This document shows positions 15,959-25,229 of a DNA stretch of 64,000 nucleotides, in pieces. Position 1 is the first letter of the stretch, and each line of letters begins with the position of its first letter. The position numbers and the translations under genes are program-made. The notes under the pieces were generated by a model. That model made no database searches and was not told the DNA's origin. It saw only the letters and a program-made list of their open reading frames with translations. Source of the DNA: CAVQAH01 sp963784195 (GTDB lineage Bacteria; Acidobacteriota; Vicinamibacteria; Vicinamibacterales; 2-12-FULL-66-21); NCBI GenBank assembly GCA_963784195.1, contig CAWARA010000020.1:310001-374000 (forward strand), in the 5' to 3' direction.

Positions 15959-16954
15959 GTGATCGAGGTCCAACACATTTCCAAGCGATACGGCCGGGTA
16001 ACGGCCGTGGACGATGTCAGCTTTCGAGTTGAACGGGGCGAGATCCTTGGTTTTCTCGGGCCGAATGGCGCCGGGAAGACCACGACGATGAGGATCCTGA
16101 CGGGTTACATGCCTGCCACGGAAGGACGAGCAATCGTCGCAGGACATGACGTGTTCGCCGAACCGATCGAGGCGAAGCGGCGGACAGGATATTTACCCGA
16201 AACTCCGCCACTCTATCCGGACATGACGGTTCGGGAGTACCTCGATTTCGTGTCCCGCATCAAAGGCGTGCCTTCGGGCGAGCGCAAGCAGCGTGTGACG
16301 AGCGTGATGGAGCGAACGCGCGTCGCCGACATGGCGGACCGGCACTGCGCCAAGCTCTCGAAGGGGTATCGTCAACGCGTCGGTCTTGCGCAGGCGTTGA
16401 TCCACAACCCGGACGTGCTGATCCTGGACGAGCCCACAGCCGGACTCGATCCCAAGCAGATTATCGAGACTCGCGACCTGATCCGCAGTCTGGGCGGCGA
16501 TCACACGATCGTCCTGAGCACGCACATCCTCCCCGAGGTCGCTCAGACCTGCCATCGCGTGGTCATCATCAACAAAGGGCGCGTGGTGGCGGTCGATACG
16601 CCTGATGCCCTCACCGCGCGACTGCGGGGGGCGGAGACGATGTTCGTTCAGATCGATGCCGCCAACGAAGATGCCGGGCCAGTGCTGGCGTCCGTGCCTG
16701 GTGTGACACGTGTCGTCTCGTCCGACAGTCGAACGGTCGGCGGGTTCGAAGTCGAGAGCGAGCGGGACACGGACGTTCGTCGCGACCTCGCCCGAACGAT
16801 CGTGCAGCGCGGGTGGGGATTGCTCGAGCTGCGGCCGATGCGTATGAGCCTCGAGGAGATCTTCCTGCAGGTCACGACGGACGAACCGAGCGAGGCGACC
16901 CCAGTTGCCGAGCCGCAGCCGGGCGGAGGCAACAATGATGACCAGCATTCGTAA
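15959..16954 (+). CDS. ABC transporter ATP-binding protein (GldA-like)
   Basis: 331 aa from GTG at 15959, with GGAGAG 7 bases upstream. Walker A GPNGAGKTT, signature LSKGYRQRVGLAQAL and Walker B VLILDEPTAGLD are intact; a C-terminal ~90-residue extension is typical of ABC-2 exporters of the Gld type. It drives the permease and auxiliary proteins encoded next. In Bacteroidota GldA-F-G are linked to gliding; outside that group the same set occurs without proven motility, so the cargo is unknown. Confidence 0.88.
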   Translation: MIEVQHISKRYGRVTAVDDVSFRVERGEILGFLGPNGAGKTTTMRILTGYMPATEGRAIVAGHDVFAEPIEAKRRTGYLPETPPLYPDMTVREYLDFVSRIKGVPSGERKQRVTSVMERTRVADMADRHCAKLSKGYRQRVGLAQALIHNPDVLILDEPTAGLDPKQIIETRDLIRSLGGDHTIVLSTHILPEVAQTCHRVVIINKGRVVAVDTPDALTARLRGAETMFVQIDAANEDAGPVLASVPGVTRVVSSDSRTVGGFEVESERDTDVRRDLARTIVQRGWGLLELRPMRMSLEEIFLQVTTDEPSEATPVAEPQPGGGNNDDQHS

Positions 16955-17710
16955 CATCCTCGCGATCGCAGGCAAGGAGCTGCGGTCCTACTTCGCGTCG
17001 CCGATTGCCTACGTCATCATCGGTCTGTTTGCGTTGGCTTTTCGGTTTGTTCTTCTACGTCGTACCTGGCGAACTTCGTGGAGCAGAGCCAGCGCGCCTC
17101 GATGGGCGGCGGGCGGGTGAACGTCAACGAGGGGATGATTCGCGGTGTCTTCCTGAACACGGCGGTGATCATTCTGTTCGTGATGCCGATGATCACGATG
17201 CGCACGTACGCGGAAGAGAAGCGCTCCGGCACGATCGAGCTGCTGCTCACCTCGCCGGTCACCGACGTCCAGATCATCCTCGGCAAGTTTCTCGGCGCAA
17301 TGGGACTCTTCTGCGCGATGCTGCTGGTGACGATGATCGACATCGCCATCCTCTTCAGGCTCGGGAACCCGGAATGGCGGCCGATTGCTACCGGATACCT
17401 GGGACTGTTGCTCCTCGGAGGATGCTTCGTATCGGTCGGGCTGCTGATCTCCAGCCTCACGAAGAATCAGATCGTCGCCGGCACCATGACGTTCGTAATC
17501 TTCCTGATGCTGTGGGTCATCAACTGGCTCGCGGATTCGTCCGGGCAGACGGCGAGGACGCTCCTGTCGTTCCTCTCGATCACCGATCATCTCGACGATT
17601 TCACCAAGGGCATTCTCGACACCAAACACATCGTGTACTACCTGAGCTTCATCACGTTCGGTCTGTTCCTGACGGCCAAGTCCGTCGACTCCGAGCGTTG
17701 GCGCGGATAG
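16935..17710 (+). CDS. ABC-2 permease, GldF-like (two +1 frameshifts)
   Basis: N-terminal frame from ATG at 16935: MMTSIRNILAIAGKELRSYF followed by ASPIAYVIIGLFALAF. Continuation FGLFFYVV is in the next frame, and NFVEQSQRASMGGGRVNVNE onward in the third frame to TAG at 17710. The breaks fall in TTTT at 17039-17042 and around CC at 17065. The downstream part (MRTYAEEKRSGTIELLL, several membrane helices) is a normal GldF-type permease, so the protein is probably intact in the organism. It overlaps the ATPase gene by 20 bases. Confidence 0.75.
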
Positions 17711-17726
17711 CTTTCTTCAGAAACGT

Positions 17727-19311
17727 ATGTTGAAACGAGTACTCGGACTTCTCGGCTGGCTCGGCGTCGCGCTCGTCTTCGCGGCTGTCGCTATTTCGCA
17801 ACTTCGCCCTGAATGGCAGTGGTACCGGACACTGGCGCTCGGTGGCCTGGTGTGCACGCTGCTCTACGTGCTCAGTCAATGGCGGGAGATCGTGCGGGAG
17901 TTCTCCGGCCGCCAGGCGCGCCTCGGCTCGTTGGCCATTGCGAGCATCCTGGTCGTGCTGGGCATCCTCGCCGCGATCAACTACCTCGCGTCCAGGCACA
18001 ACAAGCGTTGGGATCTGACGGCGGCCGGGCAGTACACGCTGTCGGAGCAGACCAAGAAGGTGCTCAACAGCCTGCAGAAGCCGGTGCGCGTGACGGTGTT
18101 CGCGAGGACCGAAGATTTCCCGCGGTTCCGCAGCCGGCTCGACCAGTATCAGTACGAATCGAAGCAGCTGCAGATCGAGTACATCGATCCCGAGAAGCGG
18201 CCGGCGCTCGCCGAGAAGCTCAAGGAGAGCGGGCTCGGAACGATCGTGCTCGAGTACGAAGACCGCACCCAGCGCGTCACAGCAGACGACGAGCAGGACC
18301 TGACCAACGCGCTGATCAAGGTCGTTCAAGGCGAGACGCACAAGGTCTACTTCACCCAGGGACACGGCGAACGCGACACGACCGCATCTGAGGGATCGGG
18401 CTTTTCCGGGCTGGCGCAGGAACTCGGATCCGACAACTTCACCGGCGAGAAGCTCGTGCTGCTGCAGCAGGAGATTCCAGCCGATGCGTCGGTCCTGGTG
18501 ATCGCAGGACCGACGTCTGACTTCCTGCAGCCTGAAATCGACAGGCTGAAGGCATACCTCGCGAAGGGCGGCAAGCTGCTGCTCACGATCGACCCGCCGT
18601 TGAAGGCGGGAGCGGCGCCGTTGACCAACCTGTTGGCGGTGCTGAAGGAATGGAACATCGACGTGGGTACGAACGCAGTCCTGGATCCGCTGAGCCAGCT
18701 GCGCGGCGCCGATCCATCAGTGCCGGTTGCGGCGCCTCCCTATCCCTATCACGCGATCACCAGCACGTTCAGAATGCTGACCGCCTTTCCATTCGCGCGG
18801 TCGGTCAAACCGGTCGAAGGCGCCGGCGAAGGACGCACGCCCACCACGTTCATCCAGAGCGGGCGGAACAGCTGGGCGGAGACCGACCTCAACCTGCTGA
18901 CCACGCGCGGCGAGGCCGAGCCGAACTTCGACAAGGGTGACGTGCAGGGGCCGGTTTCGCTGGCCGTGGCCGTCTCGGCGCCGATCGACGGTGGAACACC
19001 GCCAACGCCACCGGCAGACCCGTCCGGCGGAAACACCGCCAAAGCCTGAAACCCGCGTGGTGGTGGTCGGCGACTCCGATTTCGCGTCGAACGCCTTTCT
19101 GGGCATGGCGGGCAACCGCGATTTGGCGCTCAACATCATCAACTGGCTCGCCCAGCAGGAGAACCTGATCTCCGTGCGGCCGCGGGATCCGGAAGACCGC
19201 CGGATCACGCTCAGTCAGGGACAGGACCGGATGATCTTCTGGTTCACGGTCTTCATCGTCCCTGGCCTGCTGATTGCCGCTGCCGTCCACACCTGGTGGC
19301 GGAGGCGCTAA
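17727..19311 (+). CDS. GldG-like ABC auxiliary protein (one frameshift)
   Basis: Two N-terminal membrane helices are followed by an ASRHNKRWDLTAAGQYTLSE segment and a large extracytoplasmic domain of the ABC_transp_aux / GldG type. The frame from 17727 ends at a TGA near 19047, but VVVVGDSDFASNAFLGMAG, a NIINWLAQQE stretch and the final membrane helix continue in the +1 frame to 19311. The break is near GGCGGAAA at 19026-19033, inside a Pro-rich linker. It works with the ATPase and permease just upstream. Confidence 0.75.
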
Positions 19312-20652
19312 ATGCGAGGCCTGCGATCGTTCCTGGGACTGCTTGCAATCCTGGTCGCGCTGGGCGCGTACCTGTACTTCGTCGACTCGAAACGCGAGCC
19401 TGGCGACGCTGACAAGCGGGAGAAGGTCTTCAACGTGCCGTCCGACGCCATCGAGGAGATCACCGTGAAGGCGGAGTCCGGCGAGCAGACGAGCCTCAAG
19501 AAAAGTGGATCCGATTGGCAGATCGTGCAGCCGGCGGAGCTTCAACCGGACAGCGCTGAGGTATCGGGGTTGGCGTCCAATCTGTCCAATCTCGAAGTGC
19601 AACGCGTGATCGACGACAAGCCCGCGGATCTCGCCGAATACGGCCTCGCGACGCCTCGCGTCGAGATCGGGTTCAAGGCCAAGGGCCAGGACCACAAGCT
19701 CCTCCTCGGCCGGAAGTCGCCGACGGGAACCGACCTCTATGCGAAAGTCGGCGATCAGCCGCGCGTGTTCCTGATTTCCTCCTACCTCGACTCGAGCTTC
19801 AACAAGAAGACCTTCGATCTGCGTGACAAGACGGTCCTCAAGCTCGATCGGGAGGCTATCGGCACCCTCTCGGTGATCATGCCGGCCAAGTCTCTGCGGT
19901 TCTCCAAGAGCAGCGGCGAGTGGCGGATTACGGAGCCCGTCAACGCGCGCGCCGACTTCACCTCAGTCGATGGTCTGGTGAGCCGGCTGAACACGCTGCA
20001 GATGAAATCCATCGCTGCCGACCAGCCGGGATCGCTCGCGGAGTTTGGCCTGGACAAGCCGGCAGCCACGATCCAGCTCGGATCGGGATCCTCACAGGCC
20101 ACGCTACTCGTCGGCAAGGCGGCTGCCGACAACACGATTTACGTGAAGGATCAATCCCGGCCGGCTGTGATGACCATCGACGCGAACCTGATGGACGAGC
20201 TCAAGAAGGAGGCCGGCGATTTCCGTCAAAAGGATCTGTTCGACGCGCGCGCGTTCAACGCCAGCCGGATCGAAGTAGTGCGCAACGGGCAGAGTGTCGC
20301 CTTCGAAAAGACCAGGAGCAAGAACAAGGACGGTCAGGACGAAGAAAAGTGGCGCCAGGTCGCTCCCGCCGCCCAGGATGCCGATCAGACCAAGGTCGAG
20401 AACCTGCTGTCGGCAGTGACGCAGACGCGGGCCACGAGTTTCACCGACGCGACGGCGAAGACCGGCCTGGAATCGCCCGCCTTGCGCGTCATGATCAGAT
20501 CGGGCGACCCTCAAAAAGAAGAAGCTGTGACCTTCGCGAAGAGCGGAGACAAGGCGTTCGCGTCGCGCGCCGGCGATCCCGGGGCCGCCGTGATCGAGGC
20601 CTCAGCCATCGACAACATCGGCAAGGCCCTGGACGAGCTCGGGAAGAAGTGA
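19312..20652 (+). CDS. DUF4340 domain protein
   Basis: 446 aa starting directly after the GldG-like stop. One N-terminal membrane anchor (FLGLLAILVALGAYLYFV) is followed by an extracytoplasmic region with repeated beta-rich modules: LAEYGLATPRVEIGF and a second LAEFGLDKPAATIQL. This is the DUF4340 architecture that regularly follows gldA-F-G genes. The function is unknown; the context suggests an accessory to the exporter. It ends in a GTGA overlap with the PBP4 gene. Confidence 0.82.
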   Translation: MRGLRSFLGLLAILVALGAYLYFVDSKREPGDADKREKVFNVPSDAIEEITVKAESGEQTSLKKSGSDWQIVQPAELQPDSAEVSGLASNLSNLEVQRVIDDKPADLAEYGLATPRVEIGFKAKGQDHKLLLGRKSPTGTDLYAKVGDQPRVFLISSYLDSSFNKKTFDLRDKTVLKLDREAIGTLSVIMPAKSLRFSKSSGEWRITEPVNARADFTSVDGLVSRLNTLQMKSIAADQPGSLAEFGLDKPAATIQLGSGSSQATLLVGKAAADNTIYVKDQSRPAVMTIDANLMDELKKEAGDFRQKDLFDARAFNASRIEVVRNGQSVAFEKTRSKNKDGQDEEKWRQVAPAAQDADQTKVENLLSAVTQTRATSFTDATAKTGLESPALRVMIRSGDPQKEEAVTFAKSGDKAFASRAGDPGAAVIEASAIDNIGKALDELGKK

Positions 20653-22181
20653 CCAAGCGGCTGCTGGCCGGCGCACTCCTGATTGCGGCCTGCGGGGCCG
20701 TGGGGTGCGCGGCGAACGCTGCCCCCGCAACGCCTTCGGCCCCCACTGCGTCGCCCAGGACACAGGCGGCATCCACACGCGCGGTCCGTCAACTTCGGGA
20801 TGACCTCACCCGCGTCTTTGGCGCCAAGGTCATGGCGCGCGGCGTTTGGGGTGTCGAGGTCCGATCCCTGCAGTCAGGAGAGCGCTTGTTCGAGATGAAT
20901 GCCGGCAAGCTGATGATGCCGGCGTCGAACATGAAAGTCGTCACGCTCGCTGCCACAGCCGAGACCCTCGGGTGGGACTACCGATTCACGACGTCACTCG
21001 AAACCACAGCTTCGGTTCAGGACGGAGTGCTGGGCGGCGACCTCATCGTTCGCAGCAACGGCGATCCGACCATCAACCGGCGCGAGAACCGCGCGGCCGC
21101 CGTGATCGATCAGTGGGCGGACGCGCTTCGCGCCGCAGGAATCCAGGAGATCGCCGGGCGAATCATCGGCGACGATCAGGCGTTCGACGACGAGGGCATC
21201 GGCGACGGCTGGTCGTGGGACTACCTGCAGTTCGGATACGCCGCTCCGGTGGGTGCGCTGCAAATCAACGAGAACATCGCGCAGTTGATGGTCGTGCCCG
21301 GCGCCAGGGCTGGCGAACCGGCCATCGTGACGCTCTCGCCGGGCGCCGGTTTCACCCTGCTGAACCGTGCGACGACCGGCGCGGAAGGCTCCGAAGATAC
21401 CATCGAGTATCGCCGTCATCTGGATAGTCCCATCCTCGAGGTCAGCGGGTCTGCGCCGATCGGCGGCCGGACCGCGACCCGCAGCGTTGCCGTGGCGAAC
21501 CCGACGAACTTCTTCGTGCAAACGCTGAAGGACGGCCTCGCCGAACGCGGCATCCGCACCAAGGGCGATGCCGTGGACATCGACGACGTGGCGGCGGAGC
21601 TCATGAACGGATCGGAAACGCGCCGCGTGTTGGTGTCGACCGAGTCTCCGCCGCTCAAGGAAATTGCGACGGTGCTGATGAAGGTCAGCCAGAACCTGTA
21701 CGCCGAGACCTTCATGAAGGCGATCGGCACCGCGCGCGGCGGTCTTGGAACAGCTTCGGGCGGACGCACGACGATCAGGGGAATCCTCTCGGAATGGGGC
21801 GTCGCGAACGATTCCTACGTCATCTCGGACGGCTCCGGCCTTTCGCGCTACAACTACCTGAGCCCCGAGATGATCACCACCGTGCTCGAACGCATGTTCA
21901 AGGACGACCGTCACCGCGAATCGTTCGTGGCGACGCTGCCGATCGCGGGCCGTGATGGCACCATCGCCACGCGGATGCGCCGGACACGCGCCGAAGGCAA
22001 CGCGGTCGCGAAGACGGGGTCGATCGCGAATGCGCGCTCGCTATCCGGCTTCGTGCGGACGCGCGACAACGAGATGCTGGTCTTTTCGATCCTCGCGAAC
22101 GACTTCGTGATCCCGTCGGACATGGTGAACTGGATCGCGGATTTGGGGGTTGAGACGCTCTCCAATTTCAGCAGACGCTGA
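20649..22181 (+). CDS. dacB: D-alanyl-D-alanine carboxypeptidase / endopeptidase DacB (PBP4, S13)
   Basis: 510 aa from GTG at 20649. A signal sequence with a possible lipobox (GAVGCAAN) directs it to the envelope. The serine-peptidase triad is intact: SxxK in MMPASNMKVVT, SxN in KVSQNLYAETFM, and KTG in VAKTGSIANARSLSG. The large insert between SxxK and SxN is typical of the S13 family. It trims or cleaves peptidoglycan cross-links in the periplasm. Translationally coupled to the DUF4340 gene. Confidence 0.92.
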   Translation: MTKRLLAGALLIAACGAVGCAANAAPATPSAPTASPRTQAASTRAVRQLRDDLTRVFGAKVMARGVWGVEVRSLQSGERLFEMNAGKLMMPASNMKVVTLAATAETLGWDYRFTTSLETTASVQDGVLGGDLIVRSNGDPTINRRENRAAAVIDQWADALRAAGIQEIAGRIIGDDQAFDDEGIGDGWSWDYLQFGYAAPVGALQINENIAQLMVVPGARAGEPAIVTLSPGAGFTLLNRATTGAEGSEDTIEYRRHLDSPILEVSGSAPIGGRTATRSVAVANPTNFFVQTLKDGLAERGIRTKGDAVDIDDVAAELMNGSETRRVLVSTESPPLKEIATVLMKVSQNLYAETFMKAIGTARGGLGTASGGRTTIRGILSEWGVANDSYVISDGSGLSRYNYLSPEMITTVLERMFKDDRHRESFVATLPIAGRDGTIATRMRRTRAEGNAVAKTGSIANARSLSGFVRTRDNEMLVFSILANDFVIPSDMVNWIADLGVETLSNFSRR

Positions 22182-22187
22182 TTCTTC

Positions 22188-22330
22188 ACGGGACGCGGAT
22201 CAACGCGGATCTCATGCAATCTCACGGGACGCGGATCTCACACAATCTCACGGGACGCGGATCTCGCTCAATCTCACGGGACGCGGATCTCGCTCAATTT
22301 CACGGGGCGCGGATCTCACTGATTTCCGCC
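22188..22330. repeat. Left tandem-repeat arm flanking the GxxExxY gene
   Basis: Five consecutive ~26-bp units beginning CACGGGACGCGGATCT and ending in CAATCT-like sequence. The first unit is longer (CACGGGACGCGGATCAACGC). The array starts 7 bases after the dacB stop. Its reverse complement recurs at 23029-23142 on the other side of the gene. Confidence 0.85.
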
Positions 22331-22460
22331 CAACACCACTTTGCGATCAGAATCTGCGCGGAACTTGGCGGCGGACGGTGCGGAATCTGCACGGATCCGG
22401 TGGCCTGCGTCCAGTTCCGGCCTGATTTGTGATGGTCCCGAACTTGCGTTCACGTGAGCC
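22331..22460. other. Spacer, no gene seen
   Basis: 130 bases between the repeat arm and the GxxExxY gene. It contains degenerate matches to the repeat core (GCACGGATCC, TGCGCGGAA) but no convincing reading frame, promoter or terminator. Confidence 0.5.
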
Positions 22461-22934
22461 ATGACAATCGAACATCAAAAGGAACCTCTCATTGCCGAAG
22501 CTGAAAGTCACGCCAGCATCGGCGCGTTCTACAGCACCTACAATGAGCTCGGAACGGGATTTCCTGAGTTCATCGCACGACGCGCAGTCGCGATCGCCAT
22601 TCGTGACGCGGGGCTAGAGGTCTCTGAAGAAGCGGAGCTCCCTGTCTGGTTTCGCGGCCGTCGAATAGCAAAGTTCAGGGCTGACATGATCGTTGCTGGC
22701 AAGCTGCTCATCGAGGTGAAGGTGGCGCCGGAGATTGACCGCTTTCACATGGCCCAGGTCCTGCACTATCTCAAAGCCTCGGACCTCGAGGTCGGACTGT
22801 TGTTCAACTTCGGCCGCGAACCCAAGTTCAAACGCATAACCTACGAGCGAGCCCGGAAACGACCACGCTTCGAAACGCCGGCTTCAGAGGACATCGCTCG
22901 TCTGCTTCGTGAAGATGGAGCAACGATCACGTAG
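22461..22934 (+). CDS. GxxExxY-family protein (PD-(D/E)XK-like fold)
   Basis: 157 aa. The segment STYNELGTGFPEFIARRA matches the start of the GxxExxY family, but the final Tyr position is Ala (G33-F-P-E36-F-I-A39). D75 in KFRADMIVAG and E85-V-K87 in KLLIEVKVAP give a D...ExK arrangement of a PD-(D/E)XK nuclease-like core. The biochemical role of the family is not established. The gene stands alone between inverted tandem-repeat arms (22188-22330 and 23029-23142), which suggests a cassette that moves or is maintained with its repeats. Confidence 0.8.
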   Translation: MTIEHQKEPLIAEAESHASIGAFYSTYNELGTGFPEFIARRAVAIAIRDAGLEVSEEAELPVWFRGRRIAKFRADMIVAGKLLIEVKVAPEIDRFHMAQVLHYLKASDLEVGLLFNFGREPKFKRITYERARKRPRFETPASEDIARLLREDGATIT

Positions 22935-23028
22935 CCCCCGTTACAGCGGGACCCGTTCCATTGGATGTGACTCCTGGATATGTGTTCTCGAACACACCCA
23001 ACCGCAAAGACCATCGTCCCCTGACCAT

Positions 23029-23142
23029 CGCGATGATCCGCGCCAATCCGTGTCCCGTCCCCATCGAGTAATCCGCGTCCCGTGAGAAAAGATCTGCGTT
23101 AATCCGCGTCCCGTAGAAAAGATCCGCGTTAATCCGCGTCCC
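23029..23142. repeat. Right tandem-repeat arm flanking the GxxExxY gene
   Basis: Units of about 30 bp, GATCCGCGTTAATCCGCGTC followed by CCGTAGAAAA, repeated three to four times. The core ATCCGCGTCCCGT is the reverse complement of the left-arm core ACGGGACGCGGAT. The 94 bases between the gene stop and this arm show no gene. Confidence 0.85.
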
Positions 23143-23173
23143 CAGCTCTTCCGGCTCAGCCCGGACTCGCGGT

Positions 23174-23179
23174 TACAAT
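23174..23179 (+). promoter_or_regulatory. Likely -10 of a leaderless promoter (HEAT gene)
   Basis: TACAAT ends 7 bases before the GTG at 23187, leaving no room for a Shine-Dalgarno sequence. The arrangement resembles those at 28368 and 4666. Confidence 0.45.
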
Positions 23180-23186
23180 CCGACCG

Positions 23187-23993
23187 GTGGCTAAGTTCGT
23201 CGCCTTCATGCTCGTGCTCGCCGCGTTAGCGGGCGGAGCTGCGTGGTACTCGCAGCAGATCGGCGTTGGGCCGTGGCGTGCGGCTACGCCGATTCAGCCG
23301 CCACGCCAGGACGGCTGGCTCGACAATCTCTACAGTAAGAACCCGCGCGACGAGGAGGCGGCCAAGAAGGAAGTCCAGTCGCTCGGTGAAAAGGCGCTGC
23401 CGGCAATCCGGGCGGCGCTCGCCGATCCATCGTCGGACATCAACCGCCGGAAAGCCGCGCTGAAGGCTTGTGGCGTCCTCGAGCACGCGGCTGCCCCGGT
23501 CATTCCCGAGGTCACCGAAAGCCTCACCAGCCCTGAGCTGACCGAAGAGGCAGCAATGGCCCTGAGCTTCATGGGCAGTGCGGCGTTCGGGCCGCTGCGC
23601 AAAGGCTTCAAGAACGACGACCCCGTCGTGCGCCGGGAATCGCTGCGCTCGATTGGGAAGCTGAAATCACGGGCGCCGTTGACAGGCAAAGCCGTGGTAC
23701 CGCTGCTCGTTTCGGGGATGGTCGACGAGGTGCCATCGGTGCGAGTGGTGGCTGCGACCTACCTCGGGATCCTTCACGAGCAGCCGGCTGAATCGGTACC
23801 GCCGCTGATCGCAGCGCTGGACGATCCGGACCTCGAGGTGCGGCGAGCCGCTGCCACGGCACTCGGATCGTTCGAAGGCAGCGAGGCGGAGGCGGCGATT
23901 TCCGCGTTGCGAAAGGCAGCCGGCGACAGCGACCCGGACCTCGCGCGCGAGGCCGGTCGCTCGCTGATCAAGCTGCAGTCGTCGGGCCGGTAA
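23187..23993 (+). CDS. Membrane-anchored HEAT-repeat protein
   Basis: 268 aa from GTG at 23187. One N-terminal hydrophobic helix (FVAFMLVLAALAGGAAW) acts as signal or anchor. Residues ~55-265 form about six HEAT-like helical repeats, e.g. VPPLIAALDDPDLEVRRAAA and AISALRKAAGDSDPDLAREA. Such proteins are scaffolds; no partner is obvious. The 3' end overlaps the convergent alaX gene by 26 bases. Confidence 0.8.
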   Translation: MAKFVAFMLVLAALAGGAAWYSQQIGVGPWRAATPIQPPRQDGWLDNLYSKNPRDEEAAKKEVQSLGEKALPAIRAALADPSSDINRRKAALKACGVLEHAAAPVIPEVTESLTSPELTEEAAMALSFMGSAAFGPLRKGFKNDDPVVRRESLRSIGKLKSRAPLTGKAVVPLLVSGMVDEVPSVRVVAATYLGILHEQPAESVPPLIAALDDPDLEVRRAAATALGSFEGSEAEAAISALRKAAGDSDPDLAREAGRSLIKLQSSGR

Positions 23994-25179
23994 GAGCCGT
24001 CGACTTCCGCGCAGCCTCAACGAGCTCCGCGGAGGGAGCAGTAAGGCCTCCACCCTGCGCAAGCTCCGGGCGACCGCCACCTTTCCCACCGAACTTCGTC
24101 GTCAATTCGTTGAGCACATCGGCAGCGTTCACAGATGAATCGGCCGAGCGGGCAACGACGACGAATGACGGCGATTGCGAACCGACGAGCACTACGACGT
24201 GCGCGGGCCGCGTCACGATCGCGCTGGCTATCGACTTCAATCCGTTCTGGTCCCAACCCTCGAGCGCTTCGATCACGACGCGGAGCGGGCCGCGAGACTC
24301 AGCGCGCGACGCCAGAGCGTCCGCCTCGAACGACGCCAGCCGTGATTGCATGTCCTTGAGCTGTCGCTTCAGATCCTTTGCGTCGCTCTGGAGCCGGTCA
24401 ATGCCGGCTGGTAACTCCTGCGCCGAAATCGAGAGCTTCTGCACGCTCTCGGCGACGCTGTCGCGCAAGAGCCGATATGCGGCCAGCGCGCGGCCGCCGC
24501 ACGCGAACTCGATGCGCGTACCGCCGCGGAACTTCTCCCAGGACGCGACGGCGATATTGCCGATAACGCCCGTCCGGCTGACGTGGGTGCCGCCGCATGC
24601 CGACAAGTCGATGCCCTCGATCTCGATCAGCCGCAGCACGCCCTCACGAACCGATTCCTTTCGAAGCGCCATCTTCGCAACTTCGGCACTCTCAGCGAAC
24701 CGGATGCTCACCGGGATGTCGTCCCACACGACGCGGTTGGCTTCGGCTTCCGCGGCGGCGATCTCGCGTGGCGTCACCTCTCGGGCGAGATCGATCGTCG
24801 AGGACACCGTTCCGAGGTGAAAGCTCACGGTCCGGACCTTCTGCAGGCGATCGAAGGCCGACGACAGCACGTGCTGCCCCGTGTGCTGCTGCATGTGATC
24901 GAAACGCCGGCCCCAGTCGATGACAGCGCGCGTGGGGCCCAGCGCTGGCTCTCCTTCCACGACGTGCAGGATCGCGCCATCGCCTTCACGGTCGACGACG
25001 TCGACGACGCGGAGCGCGCCCAGCGTCCCTGTATCGAAGGGCTGGCCACCCGACGTCGGATAGAAGGCCGTTCTGTTGAGGATCGCCGCCCGTCGTCCGT
25101 CCTCGAACCGTTCGACGCCGACGACTTCGGCCTCGAACTCTCGCATATAGGGATCGGTGTAGTAGAGGCGCTCTGTCAT
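23968..25179 (-). CDS. Alanyl-tRNA editing protein AlaX (AlaX-L with DHHA1 domain)
   Basis: 403 aa from ATG at 25179 (MTERLYYTDPYMREFEAEVV). Hydrolyses Ser- or Gly-mischarged tRNA-Ala in trans. The zinc site is FDHMQQHTGQHVLS with SACGGTHVSRTG, followed by a coiled region and a DHHA1 domain with GKGGGRPELAQGGG. The frame remains open upstream into queC without a stop, giving an apparent 656-aa QueC-AlaX fusion. The joining segment is heptad-repeat DNA, and one missing base in queC would restore its own TGA, so two separate genes are more likely. Confidence 0.82.
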   Translation of the reverse strand: MTERLYYTDPYMREFEAEVVGVERFEDGRRAAILNRTAFYPTSGGQPFDTGTLGALRVVDVVDREGDGAILHVVEGEPALGPTRAVIDWGRRFDHMQQHTGQHVLSSAFDRLQKVRTVSFHLGTVSSTIDLAREVTPREIAAAEAEANRVVWDDIPVSIRFAESAEVAKMALRKESVREGVLRLIEIEGIDLSACGGTHVSRTGVIGNIAVASWEKFRGGTRIEFACGGRALAAYRLLRDSVAESVQKLSISAQELPAGIDRLQSDAKDLKRQLKDMQSRLASFEADALASRAESRGPLRVVIEALEGWDQNGLKSIASAIVTRPAHVVVLVGSQSPSFVVVARSADSSVNAADVLNELTTKFGGKGGGRPELAQGGGLTAPSAELVEAARKSTALTGPTTAA

Positions 25180-25184
25180 GAGTT

Positions 25185-25227
25185 TCGTTATCCGTGGTTC
25201 GTCGTTCGTCGACTCGTCGCTCGAAGA
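25185..25227. repeat. Heptad array in the queC-alaX junction
   Basis: Consecutive units TCGTTAT, CCGTGGT, TCGTCGT, TCGTCGAC (8), TCGTCGC, TCGAAGA. On the minus strand these are the ACGRRCN type seen at 2858, 38177, 57818 and 61235. Confidence 0.75.
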
Positions 25228-25229
25228 GC

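Noticed and set aside
22188..22330. CRISPR array
   Set aside because: Units are contiguous ~26-bp tandem repeats with nearly constant sequence; there are no unique spacers of regular length and no cas genes.
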